Positions 43,835-55,791 of a stretch of 64,000 bases of DNA are shown piece after piece (positions within the stretch are counted from its first letter, which is position 1; each line of letters begins with the position of its first letter). Made by a program: the position numbers and the translations under genes. The notes beneath the pieces were generated by a model that had not been told where the DNA came from, did not search any database, and saw only the letters and a program-made list of their open reading frames with translations. The stretch comes from Diadema setosum (lineage: Eukaryota > Echinodermata > Echinoidea > Diadematoida > Diadematidae), in NCBI GenBank assembly GCA_033980235.1, contig CM067067.1, forward strand, positions 11,138,901 to 11,202,900. Reading direction: 5' to 3'.

Positions 43835-45830
43835 AAGACATGAATCGTGTCAAGAAACCTAATGAGTGCACCTTGCCAATACTAATAATGTCTGCAAACA
43901 CGCCAGTTTTCTAGCTCATTGATTATAACCGTTATTTACATCAGTAGTAGCAATAGTACGATCTTTTTGTTAAAAACAAAACAACTTTATGCTGTATATT
44001 TGATAGTTTCTGAAATTTGGTCATTTCTACCATACCGATCGTTTGTGATGTTTTACTTGTAATGCACCGAACAGTGGAGTGTAATTATATTGTTGTAGTA
44101 CGAACCTTCTTGGATTGATGAAGTAAATTTACGACGATCGTGATTCACCTTATGTTACATGTTTATAAAAAGAACTTCTTATATCAAATTTTTAAATTAT
44201 GTTGAAGTATCCACATGACTGTGTACCTTATTGATATAATGTATAACACACGATGTTTACAAATATAGGCCTACTGCATATGTATGTTTCATATACAATA
44301 GTTAACTGAATTTTGGTCATCTTTGAATATCATTATTGTGTAGCGTTTATGGTATTTTTCTTGTCATTCAGTGGAGTGTAATTGTTATGAAACTATACCT
44401 TCCTGGATATTATGCTGTTTGATATTGAACAAGGATAGAGCCTAGTTACGACAATCGAGGTTCACCTTATGTTACATGGTTATTCTTTTTTTTTTAAGTA
44501 CATATTTATAATGTCCATTTTTAAAGGAATTATGTTTAAGTAAATTTTGTATACAGTGTGGGTATCTTCATGATGGTGTACTTATAACATACCACGCTTA
44601 CAAAATATTTCTTGCACAGTGTATGTTTCATACTATACTCAAGTTTGGTCAATTTCCGAGTATCGTGTTTAGCGTTTCTGATGTTTTTTTTTTTTCTCGT
44701 GCACTATTAAACAGTAGAGTGTAATTATTTCAATACGTATACCTCCCTAAAAATTTTGCTTTTTGATGTTATGCAAGTGAACTTTTGACGATGACGATTC
44801 GCCTCACATGTTACATGGAATGCATAGTTATGAAAAAGTAAAGCTTGTGTCCATGTTTAATATAAAATTGTGTTGAAGTATATAGGCCTACTCATTGTGA
44901 TTACCCTATTGATAATGCATGACCTACCAAGTTTGTCTGGAATGTTTTGTTTGTAATATTTCATATAGAAATTATGACTAATGAAAAATGTTGGTTATTT
45001 TCAGGAGCTTTATGATGAAATAATTATCTTTAATAGATTTCGCAAAAAATATTGTGTTATATTCCACAGTGTGTGTGTTCCAATCAATATCGTTAGAGTA
45101 ATCGTCACATTTGATTTTCAAAAATAATATTTGAGCTCATTTTGTTTGTTGTGTTTGAAAAAAAAATAAAGCCCCAAATGAGTGTAAATCTGAAATAACA
45201 AAGCCCAAACGAGTGTCAATTATATTACAATTGTGTTCCTTGTCTAGGTTGAATCAATTACATGTATGTTATTTAAAAAAATGGGACGTGTGTGTTTTTG
45301 GCGCGTGTGTGAGATTATGTTTATGTGTGTGTGCGCGTCTGGTATGTGTGTGTGCATGTGTATGTGTATGTGTGTGTGTGTGTGTATTCCGTTTTGTATT
45401 GACACAGATTTGTAGAAGCAATATCCTTTTTATCTTAAAGTTTGTGCATGGCTGTGGTTGTATACGAAGATTTTTTAGACAGAACAGCGTTAAATATACT
45501 CGATAAAACAGAGGGAGAGAACGAAACAGCTTAATTTAGATCGTGATGAAGGTATAGTTGGTGTAGGAAATTGATGCCAAAAAAAACAAAAGTTTCATAT
45601 CAACGAAGGTACTTTGGACAAAGCAAATCTATCGGTACTCTCGTTTTCCAAAAACGATTCTGTCATGTTTGTATTTTACGACAACTGTGTGAGAGAATAT
45701 AAGGTATTAAGGACGGCTGATTAAAATATTCATGCACTCCTCCAAAATATGTTTCTCTGGAGTACATCAAACGCTTGGTGATATACAGTACAGTGATAAA
45801 TAAACATTTAAAGGGTAATTTACCCGAAAA
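43835..45830. other. Spacer between sHSP genes 2 and 3
   Basis: A-type 3' flank (shares TTACATCAGTAGTAGCAATA with units 1 and 4), conserved AATAAAGCCCC near 45165, and a TG tract at 45340-45386. No gene. Confidence 0.7.
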
Positions 45831-46379
45831 TGTGGACTGAGTGAATGCAGTAATATCATAATAGTATAGGAAACATCAGTGAAAGTTTAAGGAAAATCTG
45901 ACAATCCACTCAAAAGTTATGAATTTTTGAAGTTTTGAGTGACGAGACCGCCAGATCAAAAGACTACAACAGATCATGACATCACATATGAATTACAATA
46001 TAAGGAAAATGTAAAGAAAATTCAACATATTTCTACTTTTCTTGCATAATGAAAGAGCACTCGACTTAGCTCTTTCAGAAATCAGGGGGATACGAATTGC
46101 CCTTGACATAAGTCAGTAACAAGTCCAGGGAATGTGTACCTTTCAAATGAAATGACATGTTGTGGAGTTTTCTTTATAATATGAAATTTCTGAATTATAT
46201 TTCAAATTATGTCATGATCTGTAGTAGTCTTCTGATTCAGCGGTCTTATCAAAAAAATTTCAAAAATTCAAAAACTTCTGAACGGATTGTCAGATTTTCC
46301 TCAAACTTTGAATTGTTCCAAGAGGGAAGTCATTATAGGATTTCTATTATCAGTTGTAAACAGGAAAGATAAAGAACGA

Positions 46380-46510
46380 GTGAGATGAAACAGAAAAAGA
46401 GGAAACTTACGGCTAAGTAAGGCATATATAAATATATATATGCAAAGTTAATAAAGAAAATCCCCGATTGATCCCCTACTTCTAACGTAGAGTCGGTTTC
46501 AAACAGGAAA
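46380..46510. repeat. Inserted or converted patch upstream of gene 3
   Basis: GAGTGAGATGAAACAGAAAA to CTAACGTAGAGTCGGTTTCA is present here and at about 63672-63797 but absent from the sister copy upstream of gene 5. It duplicates the CAGGAAAGATAAAGAACGAG phrase on both sides. Confidence 0.75.
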
Positions 46511-47082
46511 GATAAAGAACGAGGGAGATTAAAGAGAAAAGGGGGACGTACGGCAAAGTAAGGCATATACATTAAGTGCAAAGTGAAGTAAACAAAGAAA
46601 ATCCCCGATTGAAGAAATGCATGGTATAATAGATGCAAACAAAAACAAAGGGGGGAAAACCTTATCTATGATGTTCAAGTTGCACCCTAACACAACTCCA
46701 AAATGATTTCAAAGCTGCCACAGATGGACTACTTCTAACGTAGAGTCAGCATCAAAGTCTATTCTAAAGAGAAACCATAAAATAAAACTGTCGTAAGGCT
46801 TCCAAAAATTTTTATTTTTATACGATAATTACATAGGCGTAGGCCGTACATGGTGGATTTCTTTCAAAGCGTATCTAATGTTACTGCTGCATAGTGGCTT
46901 ATTCCGAAAGAAACTATGGAGAGTGTGAAGTCAGAAAGAGAGGATAATTTGGTTGGACTTGATCGAAAAATGTAAGAAAAGAAAAGAATAGAGAAGCAAC
47001 GTCATCAATTTACCAGAAAGAAAGAGTTGACATCGTCATGAATTCTCTTCACCTATCACCACAAAAATGTAATCACTAACTG

Positions 47083-47278
47083 TAGAGGGCGCCGTATCTC
47101 AATAACAGTGTTTGTGTGATCGATCATTCCAGATCGTTCAAAATCTCTCCACACGGATCGCGGGCGACGATCTGTGTATGCAGATGACGTCATTATATAC
47201 ATCGTCAATGGGCACTATAACCCAAACATTCCAGAACGCTGTTGCGGGTTCTCGAGCGTGGCTGCTAAGGTATAAAAT
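47083..47278 (+). promoter_or_regulatory. Heat-shock promoter of sHSP gene 3
   Basis: TAGAGGGCGC at 47083-47092, HSE TTCCAGATCGTTCAAAAT at 47127-47144 (the last unit is weakened, GAT to AAT), CRE at 47185-47192, TTCCAGAA at 47229-47236, TTCTCGAG at 47249-47256, TATAAAAT at 47271-47278. Confidence 0.78.
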
Positions 47279-47385
47279 CGCCGGATTTCTCAACAATTCA
47301 TCATTATCTCCTGAAAGAGAAAGAAAGCAGCATCTTGTATTTTTCAATCGACGGAATTCAGACTGTTTCAGTTCATACTTGTACA

Positions 47386-48321
47386 ATGGCATCGTTTTTC
47401 GTTCCGAGACAAGTTTTCGCACCCGTCTTTGTAGACGATGAACTTACGATGCAGGAATACCCTTGGGGTCTCGACCAAGTTTACCAATCTATGATGCCGG
47501 TTGGACGTCGTCGACCAGTTCTCTCGTTGTCTTCTCGTCCTTCGAGAAGATCTCAGGATCTCCGCAGAACGCCAAGAGAGAGAATTCTCGAGCAACTCGT
47601 TCCCAATCTATACTCGACTACCTGGCAACCTGACGACAAGATCCTGTGTACTCCAGCCGACTTCGCGAATTTCCTTCTGAATCTGTCTGAATCGGGAGAT
47701 GTGGCTAAAAGTACCAGCAAGGACTCCGAATCTGAGGACAAATCCTCGACGAGTGAGAGCACACCTCCCAAAACTACAACACGAAGTGCCACTTCGGACC
47801 AGACACAGGGTGGTGATCAGAAACCAGGTGACACATCAAAGCCTCTCTCAGTTCAAGGTCAGGAAGAGTCTGGCGATCGCTTCGAGCTCTCCCTTCCAAT
47901 CGGCGATTTCCCGCCAGAAAACGTCCAGGTCAGCGTGGCCGATCGCAAGCTCAGCATTCGTGCACATTGTGACGAACGAGATGAGACGAGTGGCTGGGTG
48001 CGACGCAAGCACTTCAGATACAACGTTCTGCTCCCTGAGAACGCATCCGTTGACTCGTTGACGTCCACCTACGACACAAAGGGCGTGCTGTCGATCACCG
48101 CATCGAAGACAGGCAGTTCTACGAGGCAGGTTCCAGTTCAGTTTCGAGACGCAGTAGAGTCGGCCAAGACATCACCAGAAGAGAAACATGAGGTGGAGCA
48201 GACGACAGCAAGCGTCAATGACAGTATCGATACCTCACCGACTGACTCTGAGGGAAATGATCGCAGTGAAAGTGCCAAAGACACTGGAATGGAGGAGAAG
48301 GAAGAAGATGGTGAGAAGTGA
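47386..48321 (+). CDS. Small heat shock protein gene 3 (311 aa)
   Basis: Short form. Relative to gene 1, 22 linker residues (163-184 of gene 1) are missing in frame, so QGQEE runs straight into SGDRFEL. The alpha-crystallin domain is about 163-241, with GVLSI and VPVQF (an F where other copies have I). The Arg-rich early segment RRRPVLSLSSRPSRRSQDLR and LVPNLYSTTWQPDDKILCTP match genes 5 and 6. At protein level it differs from gene 5 by essentially one residue (ELTMQ against ELAMQ), as expected of sister duplicates. The upstream in-frame extension uses only non-ATG codons, so MASFF is the start. Intronless; the promoter is about 110-260 bp upstream of the ATG. Confidence 0.95.
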   Translation: MASFFVPRQVFAPVFVDDELTMQEYPWGLDQVYQSMMPVGRRRPVLSLSSRPSRRSQDLRRTPRERILEQLVPNLYSTTWQPDDKILCTPADFANFLLNLSESGDVAKSTSKDSESEDKSSTSESTPPKTTTRSATSDQTQGGDQKPGDTSKPLSVQGQEESGDRFELSLPIGDFPPENVQVSVADRKLSIRAHCDERDETSGWVRRKHFRYNVLLPENASVDSLTSTYDTKGVLSITASKTGSSTRQVPVQFRDAVESAKTSPEEKHEVEQTTASVNDSIDTSPTDSEGNDRSESAKDTGMEEKEEDGEK

Positions 48322-49775
48322 AAGACACGAATCGTTTCAAGAAACCTAGCGAGTGACGTTGCCAATGACATGTATGGTAACACGCCAGTTTTCTAGCTCA
48401 ATGCCATTTATATTTAAATTTTTATACTAGCATTAGTACGATTGTTTTATGTAAAAAAAAAAAAACAGGTTACATATACATTTGATAGTTTCTGAAATTT
48501 TGTCATTTTTTACCATATCTACCGTTTCTGATGTTTTGCATGTCAAGCACTACCTTCTTGGACTGATGCTGCGCACGTAAATTTACGACGATCGTGATTC
48601 ACCTTATGTTACATCTTTATCCAAAAAAAAAAGAAATTCTCATGTAAATTTAAAGTATCCACACTCATATGAGTACCTTATTGATAAGATGTATATCATA
48701 CGACGTTTACAAATGTAGGTTTACTGCATATTATGTATATGTTTCCTATATAGTTACTGAATTTTGGTCATCTCTGGATATCATGTGTAGCGTTTTTGAT
48801 ATTTTTCTTGTAATTCAGTGGAGTGTTATTGTTACATGATACTAATACCTTCCTGGATATTATGCTGTTTGATGTTATGCAAGGGTAGGGCCTATAGTTA
48901 CGACAATCGAGGTTCACATCATGTTACATGGTTATTTCCCGTAAACATGCAGTCTATTTTTTTTTTTTTTTTTTTGTATGCAGTGTGGGTACCTTTACAA
49001 CACACGACGGTTACAAAATATTTCACGCTCAGTGTATGTTTCATACTCTACTCAAGTTTGGTCAGTCTCCGTGTTTCGTGTCTAGCGTTTCTGATGTTTT
49101 TCTTCTCATGCACTATAAAATAGTGGAGTGTAATTATTTCAATACGTATACCTCCCTTATAAAAAAAAATGCTTTTTGATGTTGTGCAAGTGAACTTTTG
49201 ACGAAGACAATTCACCTCACATATTACATGGAATGCATAGTTGTGAAAAAGTAAATCTTGTGTCCATTTTTAATATAAAATTGTGTTGAAGTATATAGGC
49301 CTACTCATTGTCGCTACCCTATTGATAATGCATGAACTACCAAGTTTGTCTGAAATGTTTTGTTTGTAATATTTCATATAGAAATACGATATAACTAATG
49401 AAAAATGTTGGCTACTTTCAGGAGCTTTATGATGAAATAATTATATCTAATAGATTTCGCAAAGAATATCGTTTCCACAATGTGTATGTTCCAATCAATA
49501 TCGTTAGTGTAATCGTCACATTTGATTTTCAAAAATAATATTTGAGCTCATTTTGTTTGTTGTGTTTGAAAAAAAAAATAAAGCCCCAAATGAGTGTAAA
49601 TCTGAAATAACAAAGCCCAAACGAGTGTCAATTATATTAGAATTGTGTTCCTTGTCTAGGTTGAATCAATTACATGTATGTTATTTAAAAAATGGGACGT
49701 GTGTGTTTTTGGCGCGTGTGTGAGATTATGTTTATGTGTGTGTGCGCGTCTGGTATGTGTGTGTGCATGTGTATT
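48322..49775. other. 3' flank of sHSP gene 3
   Basis: B-type flank (shares TATACTAGCATTAGTACGAT with units 5 and 6), a T19 tract near 48958-48975, AATAAAGCCCC near 49578, ending in a shortened TG tract at the duplication junction. Confidence 0.7.
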
Positions 49776-49981
49776 CATTTTCATTTTCATTCATTTTCAC
49801 TCCTTTTAGAGTGACCTCAGGGATCACTCGAAGATTTTGGAGTGATCCCTGAGGTCACTCTAAAACGAGTGAAAATGATCATTTTCACTCAAAATTCACT
49901 CCAATTTCACTCTAAATTCACTCTTTTTTTGTATTCACTCCTTTAAGAGTTAATATTTTCTCTCGATTTTTTTTTAGAGAG
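49774..49981. mobile_element. AGTGAA foldback, right part only, at the duplication junction
   Basis: After GTGTGTGCATGTGTATT the sequence enters CATTTTCATTTTCATTCATT and then follows the complete foldback (41184-41478) from its middle to its right end at 49981. The left arm is absent, marking the breakpoint. Confidence 0.88.
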
Positions 49982-51030
49982 TTATAGGAAACATCAGTGA
50001 AAGTTTAAGGAAAATCTGACAATCCACTCAAAAGTTATGAATTTTTTAAGCTTTAGTGACGAGACAGCCAGATCAAAAGACTACAGCAGATCATGACATC
50101 ACATATGAACTACAATATTACGAAAATATAAAGAAAATTCAACATATTTCTACTTTTCTTGCATAATGAAAGAGCACTCGACTTAGCTCTTTCAGAAATC
50201 AGGGGGATACGAATTGTCCTTGACATAAGTCAGTAACAAGTCCATGGAATGTGTACTTTTCAAATGAAATTACATGTTGTGGAGTTTAATATGAAATTTC
50301 TGTATTATATTTCTTATATGTCATGATCTGTAGTAGTCTTCTGATTCAGCGGTCTTATCAACAAAATTTCAAAAATTCAAAAACTTCTGAACGGATTGTC
50401 AGATTTTCCTCAAACTTTGAATTGTTCCAAGACGGAAGTCATTATAGGATTTCTATTATCACTTGTAAACAGGAAAGATAAAGAACGAGGGAGAGTAAAC
50501 AGAAAAAGGGGACGTACGGCAAAGTAAGGCATATAAGTGCAGAGTGAAGTTAAGAAAGAAAATCCCCGATTGAAGAAATGCATAGCATAATAGTGCAAAC
50601 AAAAACAAAGGGGGAAAACGTTATTTATAATGTTATAACCTAACACAACTCCAAAATTGATTTAAAAGCTGCCACAGATGGACTACTTCTAACGTAGAGT
50701 CAGTTTCCAAGTCTATTCTAAAGAGAAAACATAAAATTAAACTGTCGTAAGGCTTCCAAAAATTTTCATTTTTATACGATAATTACATAGGCGTAGGCCC
50801 TACATGGTGGATTTCTTTCAAAGCGTATCTAATGTTACTGCTGTATAGTGGCTTATTCCGAAAGAAACTGTGGAGAGTGTGAAGTCAGAAAGAGAGGATA
50901 ATTTGACTCGATCGAAAAATGTAAGAAAAGAAAAGAATAGAGAAGCGACGTCATCAATTTACCAAAAAGAAAGAGTTTGTCATCGTCATGAATTCTCTTC
51001 ACCTATCACCACAAAATGTAATCACTAACT

Positions 51031-51227
51031 GTAGAGGGCGCCGTATTTCAATAACAGTGTTTGTGTAATCGATCATTCCAGATCGTTCAAGATCTCTCCA
51101 CACGGATCGCGGGCGACGATCTGTGTATGCAGATGACGTCATTATATACATCGTCAATGGGCACAATAACCGAAACATTCCAGAACGCTGTTGCGGGTTC
51201 TCGAGCGTGGCTGCTAAGGTATAAAAT
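51031..51227 (+). promoter_or_regulatory. Heat-shock promoter of sHSP gene 4
   Basis: TAGAGGGCGC near 51032, HSE TTCCAGATCGTTCAAGAT at 51076-51093, CRE at 51134-51141, TTCCAGAA at 51178-51185, TTCTCGAG at 51198-51205, TATAAAAT at 51220-51227. From the TATA box to the ATG it resembles the 311-aa-type promoter (TATAAAAT) rather than sister gene 2 (TATAAATT). Confidence 0.78.
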
Positions 51228-51332
51228 CGCCGAATTTCTCAACAATTCACCATTATCTCCTGAAAGGGAAAGAAAGCAGCATCTTGCATTTCAATCGACA
51301 GAATTCAGACTGTTTCAGTTCATACTTGTACA

Positions 51333-52334
51333 ATGGCATCTTTTTTCGTTCCGAGACAAGTTTTCGCACCCGTCTTTGTAGACGATGAACTTACGATGCA
51401 GGAATACCCTTGGGGTCTCGACCAAGTTTACCGCTCTATGATGCCGGTCGGACGTCATCGACCAGGTTTCTCGTTGTCTTCTCGTCCTTTGAGAAGATAT
51501 CACGATCTCCGGAGAGCGAGAAGAGAGAGAATGTTCAACCAACTGGCTCCTGATCTCCTCGCGGCTATCTGCCACCCTGACGAGAGCCGCCCATGTTCTC
51601 AAGCCGACTTAACGAGTTTCCTTCTACATCTGGCAGGATCGGGAGATGTGGCGAATAGTACCAAGGACCCCTGTTCTGAAGACAAATCCTCTACGACTGC
51701 AGAGAACAGACGTCCCAAAACTACAGCACAAAATGCCACTTCGGACAAGACACAAGGTGGTGATCAGAAACCAAGTGACACATCAAGGTCTCTCTCAGTC
51801 GAAAGTCAGGAGGAGCACGACTCTGCATCATCACCTGAATGCTTGGCATCTTTATCGTCTGCTGTCACACAAGCTGAAAAGTCTGACGACCGCTTCGAAC
51901 TATCCCTCCCAATCGGCGATTTCCCGCCAGAAAACGTCCAAGTTACCGTGACCGATCGCAAGCTCAGCATTCGTGCACATTGTGACGAACGAGATGAGAT
52001 GAGTGGCTGGGTGCGACGCAAGCACTTCAGATACAACGTTCAGCTCCCTGAGAACGCATCCGTTGAATCGTTGACGTCAAGCTATGACACAAAGGGCGTG
52101 CTGTCGATCACCGCATCGAAGACAGGCAGTTCTACAAGGCAGGTTCCAGTCCAGATTCGAGACGCAGTAGAGTCGACCAGGAGGTCACCAGAAGAGAAGC
52201 ACGAGGTGGAGCAGACGACAGCAAGCGTCAATGACAGTATCGATACCTCACCGACTGACTCTGAGGGAAAAGATCGCAGTGAAAGTACCAAAGACACTGG
52301 AATGGCGGAGAAGGAAGAAGATGGTGAGAAGTGA
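51333..52334 (+). CDS. Small heat shock protein gene 4 (333 aa)
   Basis: Long form and intact sister of the frameshifted gene 2. Residues 41-110 carry the alternative N-terminal segment (RHRPGFSLSSRPLRRYHDLR ... CHPDESRPCSQADLTSFLL). The linker retains EEHDSASSPECLASLSSAVT. The alpha-crystallin domain is about 185-263, with ESLTSSYDTKGVLSI and VPVQI. The C-tail is acidic, ending KEEDGEK, with a GMAEKEE variant of the GMEEKEE seen elsewhere. The six-T tract after GCATC keeps MASFFVPRQVF in frame, which shows that the extra T in gene 2 arose after, or was absent from, the duplicated progenitor, or is a read error. Confidence 0.95.
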   Translation: MASFFVPRQVFAPVFVDDELTMQEYPWGLDQVYRSMMPVGRHRPGFSLSSRPLRRYHDLRRARRERMFNQLAPDLLAAICHPDESRPCSQADLTSFLLHLAGSGDVANSTKDPCSEDKSSTTAENRRPKTTAQNATSDKTQGGDQKPSDTSRSLSVESQEEHDSASSPECLASLSSAVTQAEKSDDRFELSLPIGDFPPENVQVTVTDRKLSIRAHCDERDEMSGWVRRKHFRYNVQLPENASVESLTSSYDTKGVLSITASKTGSSTRQVPVQIRDAVESTRRSPEEKHEVEQTTASVNDSIDTSPTDSEGKDRSESTKDTGMAEKEEDGEK

Positions 52335-53859
52335 AAGACATGAATCGTGTCAAGAAACCTAATGAGTGCACCTTGCCAATAATAATAATGTCTGCAAACA
52401 CGCCAGTTTTCTAGCTCATTGATTATAACCGTTATTTACATCAGTAGTAGCAATAGTACGATCTTTTTGTTAAAAACAAAACAACTTTATGCTGTATATT
52501 TGATAGTTTCTGAAATTTGGTCATTTCTACCATACCGATCGTTTGTGATGTTTTACATGTAATGCACCGAACAGTGGAGTGTAATTATATTGTTGTAGTA
52601 CGAACCTTCTTGGATTGATGAAGTAAATTTACGACGATCGTGATTCACCTTATGTTACATGTTTATAAAAAGTACTTCTTATATCAAATTTTTAAATTAT
52701 GTTGAAGTATCCACATGACTGCGTACCTTATTGATATAATGTATAACACACGATGTTTACAAATATAGGCCTACTGCATATGTATGTTTCATATATAATA
52801 GTTAACTGAATTTTGGTCATCTTTGAATATCATTATTGTGTAGCGTTTATGATATTTTTCTTGTCATTCAGTGGAGTGTAATTGTTATGAAACTATACCT
52901 TCCTGGATATTATGCTGTTTGATATTGAACAAGGATAGAGCCTAGTTACGACAATCGAGGTTCACCTTATGTTACATGGTTATCCTTTTTTTTTAAGTAC
53001 ATATTTATAATGTCCATTTTTAAAGGAATTATGTTTAAGTAAATTTTGTATACAGTGTGGGTATCTTCATGATGGTGTACTTATAACATACCACGCTTAC
53101 AAAATATTTCTTGCACAGTGTATGTTTCATACTATACTCAAGTTTGGTCAATTTCCGAGTATCGTGTTTAGCGTTTCTGATGTTTTTTTTTTCTCGTGCA
53201 CTATTAAACAGTAGAGTGTAATTATTTCAATACGTATACCTCCCTAAAAATTTTGCTTTTTGATGTTATGCAAGTGAACTTTTGACGATGACGATTCGCC
53301 TCACATGTTACATGGAATGCATAGTTATGAAAAAGTAAAGCTTGTGTCCATGTTTAATATAAAATTGTGTTGAAGTATATAGGCCTACTCATTGTGAGTA
53401 CCCTATTGATAATGCATGACCTACCAAGTTTGTCTGGAATGTTTTGTTTGTAATATTTCATATAGAAATTATGACTAATGAAAAATGTTGGTTATTTTCA
53501 GGAGCTTTATGATGAAATAATTATCTTTAATAGATTTCGCAAAAAATATTGTGTTATATTCCACAGTGTGTGTGTTCCAATCAATATCGTTAGAGTTATC
53601 GTCACATTTGATTTTCAAAAATAATATTTGAGCTCATTTTGTTTGTTGTGTTTGAAAAAAAAATAAAGCCCCAAATGAGTGTAAATCTGAAATAACAAAG
53701 CCCAAACGAGTGTCAATTATATTAAAATTGTGTTCCTTGTCTAGGTTGAATCAATTACATGTATGTTATTTAAAAAATGGGACGTGTGTGTTTTTGGCGC
53801 GTGTGTGAGATTATGTTTATGTGTGTGTGCGCGTCTGGTATGTGTGTGTGCATGTGTAT

Positions 53860-53911
<52 letters not shown>

Positions 53912-54320
53912 TCCGTTTTGTATTGACACAGATTTGTAGAAGCAATATCCTTTTTATCTTAAAGTTGGTGCATGGCTGTGGTTGTATACGAAGATTTTTT
54001 AGACAGAACAGCGTTAAATATACTCGATAAAACAGAGGGAGAGAACGAAACAGCTTAATTTAGATCGTGATGAAGGTATAGTTGGTGTAGGAAATTGATG
54101 CCAAAGAAAATAAAAGTTTCATATCAACGAAGGTACTTTGGACAAAGCAAATCTATCGGTACTCTCGTTTTCCAAAAACGATTCTGTCATGTTTGTATTT
54201 TACGACAACTGTGTGAGAGAATATAAGGTATTAAGGACGGCTGATTAAAATATTCATGCACTCCTCCAAAATATGTTTCTCTGGAGTACATCAAACGCTT
54301 GGTGATATACAGTACAGTGA
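52335..54320. other. Spacer between sHSP genes 4 and 5
   Basis: Near-identical to 43835-45800; the TG tract is expanded here (53858-53910). AATAAAGCCCC near 53661. No gene. Confidence 0.7.
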
Positions 54321-55487
54321 CAAATAAACATTTAAAGGGTAATTTACCCGAAAATGTGGACTGAGTGAATGCAGTAATATCATAATAGTATAGGAAACAT
54401 CAGTGAAAGTTTAAGGAAAATCTGACAATCCACTCAAAAGTTATGAATTTTTGAAGTTTTGAGTGACGAGACCGCCAGATCAAAAGACTACAACAGATCA
54501 TGACATCACATATGAATTACAATATAAGGAAAATGTAAAGAAAATTCAACATATTTCTACTTTTCTTGCATAATGAAAGAGCACTCGACTTAGCTCTTTC
54601 AGAAATCAGGGGGATACGAATTGCCCTTGACATAAGTCAGTAACAAGTCCAGGGAATGTGTACCTTTCAAATGAAATTACATGTTGTGGAGTTTTCTTTA
54701 TAATATAAAATTTCTGAATTATATTTCATATTATGTCATGATCTGTAGTAGTCTTCTGATTCAGCGGTCTTATCAAAAAAAATTCAAAAATTCAAAAACT
54801 TCTGAACGGATTGTCAGATTTTCCTCAAACTTTGAATTGTTCCAAGAGGGAAGTCATTATAGGATTTCTATTATCAGTTGTAAACAGGAAAGATAAAGAA
54901 CGAGGGAGATTAAAGAGAAAAAGGGGAGGGAGATTAAAGAGAAAAAGGGGACGTACGGCAAAGTAAGGCATATACATTAAGTGCAAAGTGAAGTAAACAA
55001 AGAAAATCCCCGATTGAAGAAATGCATGGTATAATAGATGCAAACAAAAACAAAGGGGGGAAAACCTTATCTATGATGTTCAAGTTGCAACCTAACACAA
55101 CTCCAAAATGATTTCAAAGCTGCCACAGATGGACTACTTCTAACGTAGAATCAGCATCAAAGTCTATTCTAAAGAGAAACCATAAAATAAAACTGTCGTA
55201 AGGCTTCCAAAAATTTTCATTTTTATACGATAATTACATAGGCGTAGGCCCTACATGGTGGATTTCTTTCAAAGCGTATCTAATGTTACTGCTGCATAGT
55301 GGCTTATTCCGAAAGAAACTATGGAGAGTGTGAAGTCAGAAAGAGAGGATAATTTGGTTGGACTTGATCGAAAAATGTAAGAAAAGAAAAGAATAGAGAA
55401 GCAACGTCATCAATTTACCAGAAAGAAAGAGTTGACATCGTCATGAATTCTCTTCACCTATCACCACAAAAATGTAATCACTAACTG

Positions 55488-55683
55488 TAGAGGGCGCCGT
55501 ATCTCAATAACAGTGTTTGTGTGATCGATCATTCCAGATCGTTCAAGATCTCTCCACACGGATCGCGGGCGACGATCTGTGTATGCAGATGACGTCATTA
55601 TATACATCGTCAATGGGCACTATAACCGAAACATTCCAGAACGCTGTTGCGGGTTCTCGAGCGTGGCTGCTGAGGTATAAATT
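55488..55683 (+). promoter_or_regulatory. Heat-shock promoter of sHSP gene 5
   Basis: TAGAGGGCGC at 55487-55496, HSE TTCCAGATCGTTCAAGAT at 55532-55549, CRE at 55590-55597, TTCCAGAA at 55634-55641, TTCTCGAG at 55654-55661, TATAAATT at 55676-55683 (the gene 2-like TATA form). Confidence 0.78.
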
Positions 55684-55791
55684 CGCCGGATTTCTCAACC
55701 ATTCACCATTATCTCCTGAAAGAGAAAGAAAGCAGCATCTTGTATTTTTTCAATCGACGGAATTCAGACTGTTTCAGTTCATACTTGCACA

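Larger units (their letters stand above)
41288..49775 (+). repeat. Tandem duplication, copy 1 (carries sHSP genes 2 and 3)
   Basis: This block and 49791 to about 58270 follow each other base for base for most of their length. The gene 2 and gene 4 starts are 8501 bp apart, and gene 3 and gene 5 starts 8406 bp apart. The left limit lies in the middle of the AGTGAA foldback and the right limit in the TG microsatellite. Confidence 0.85.
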
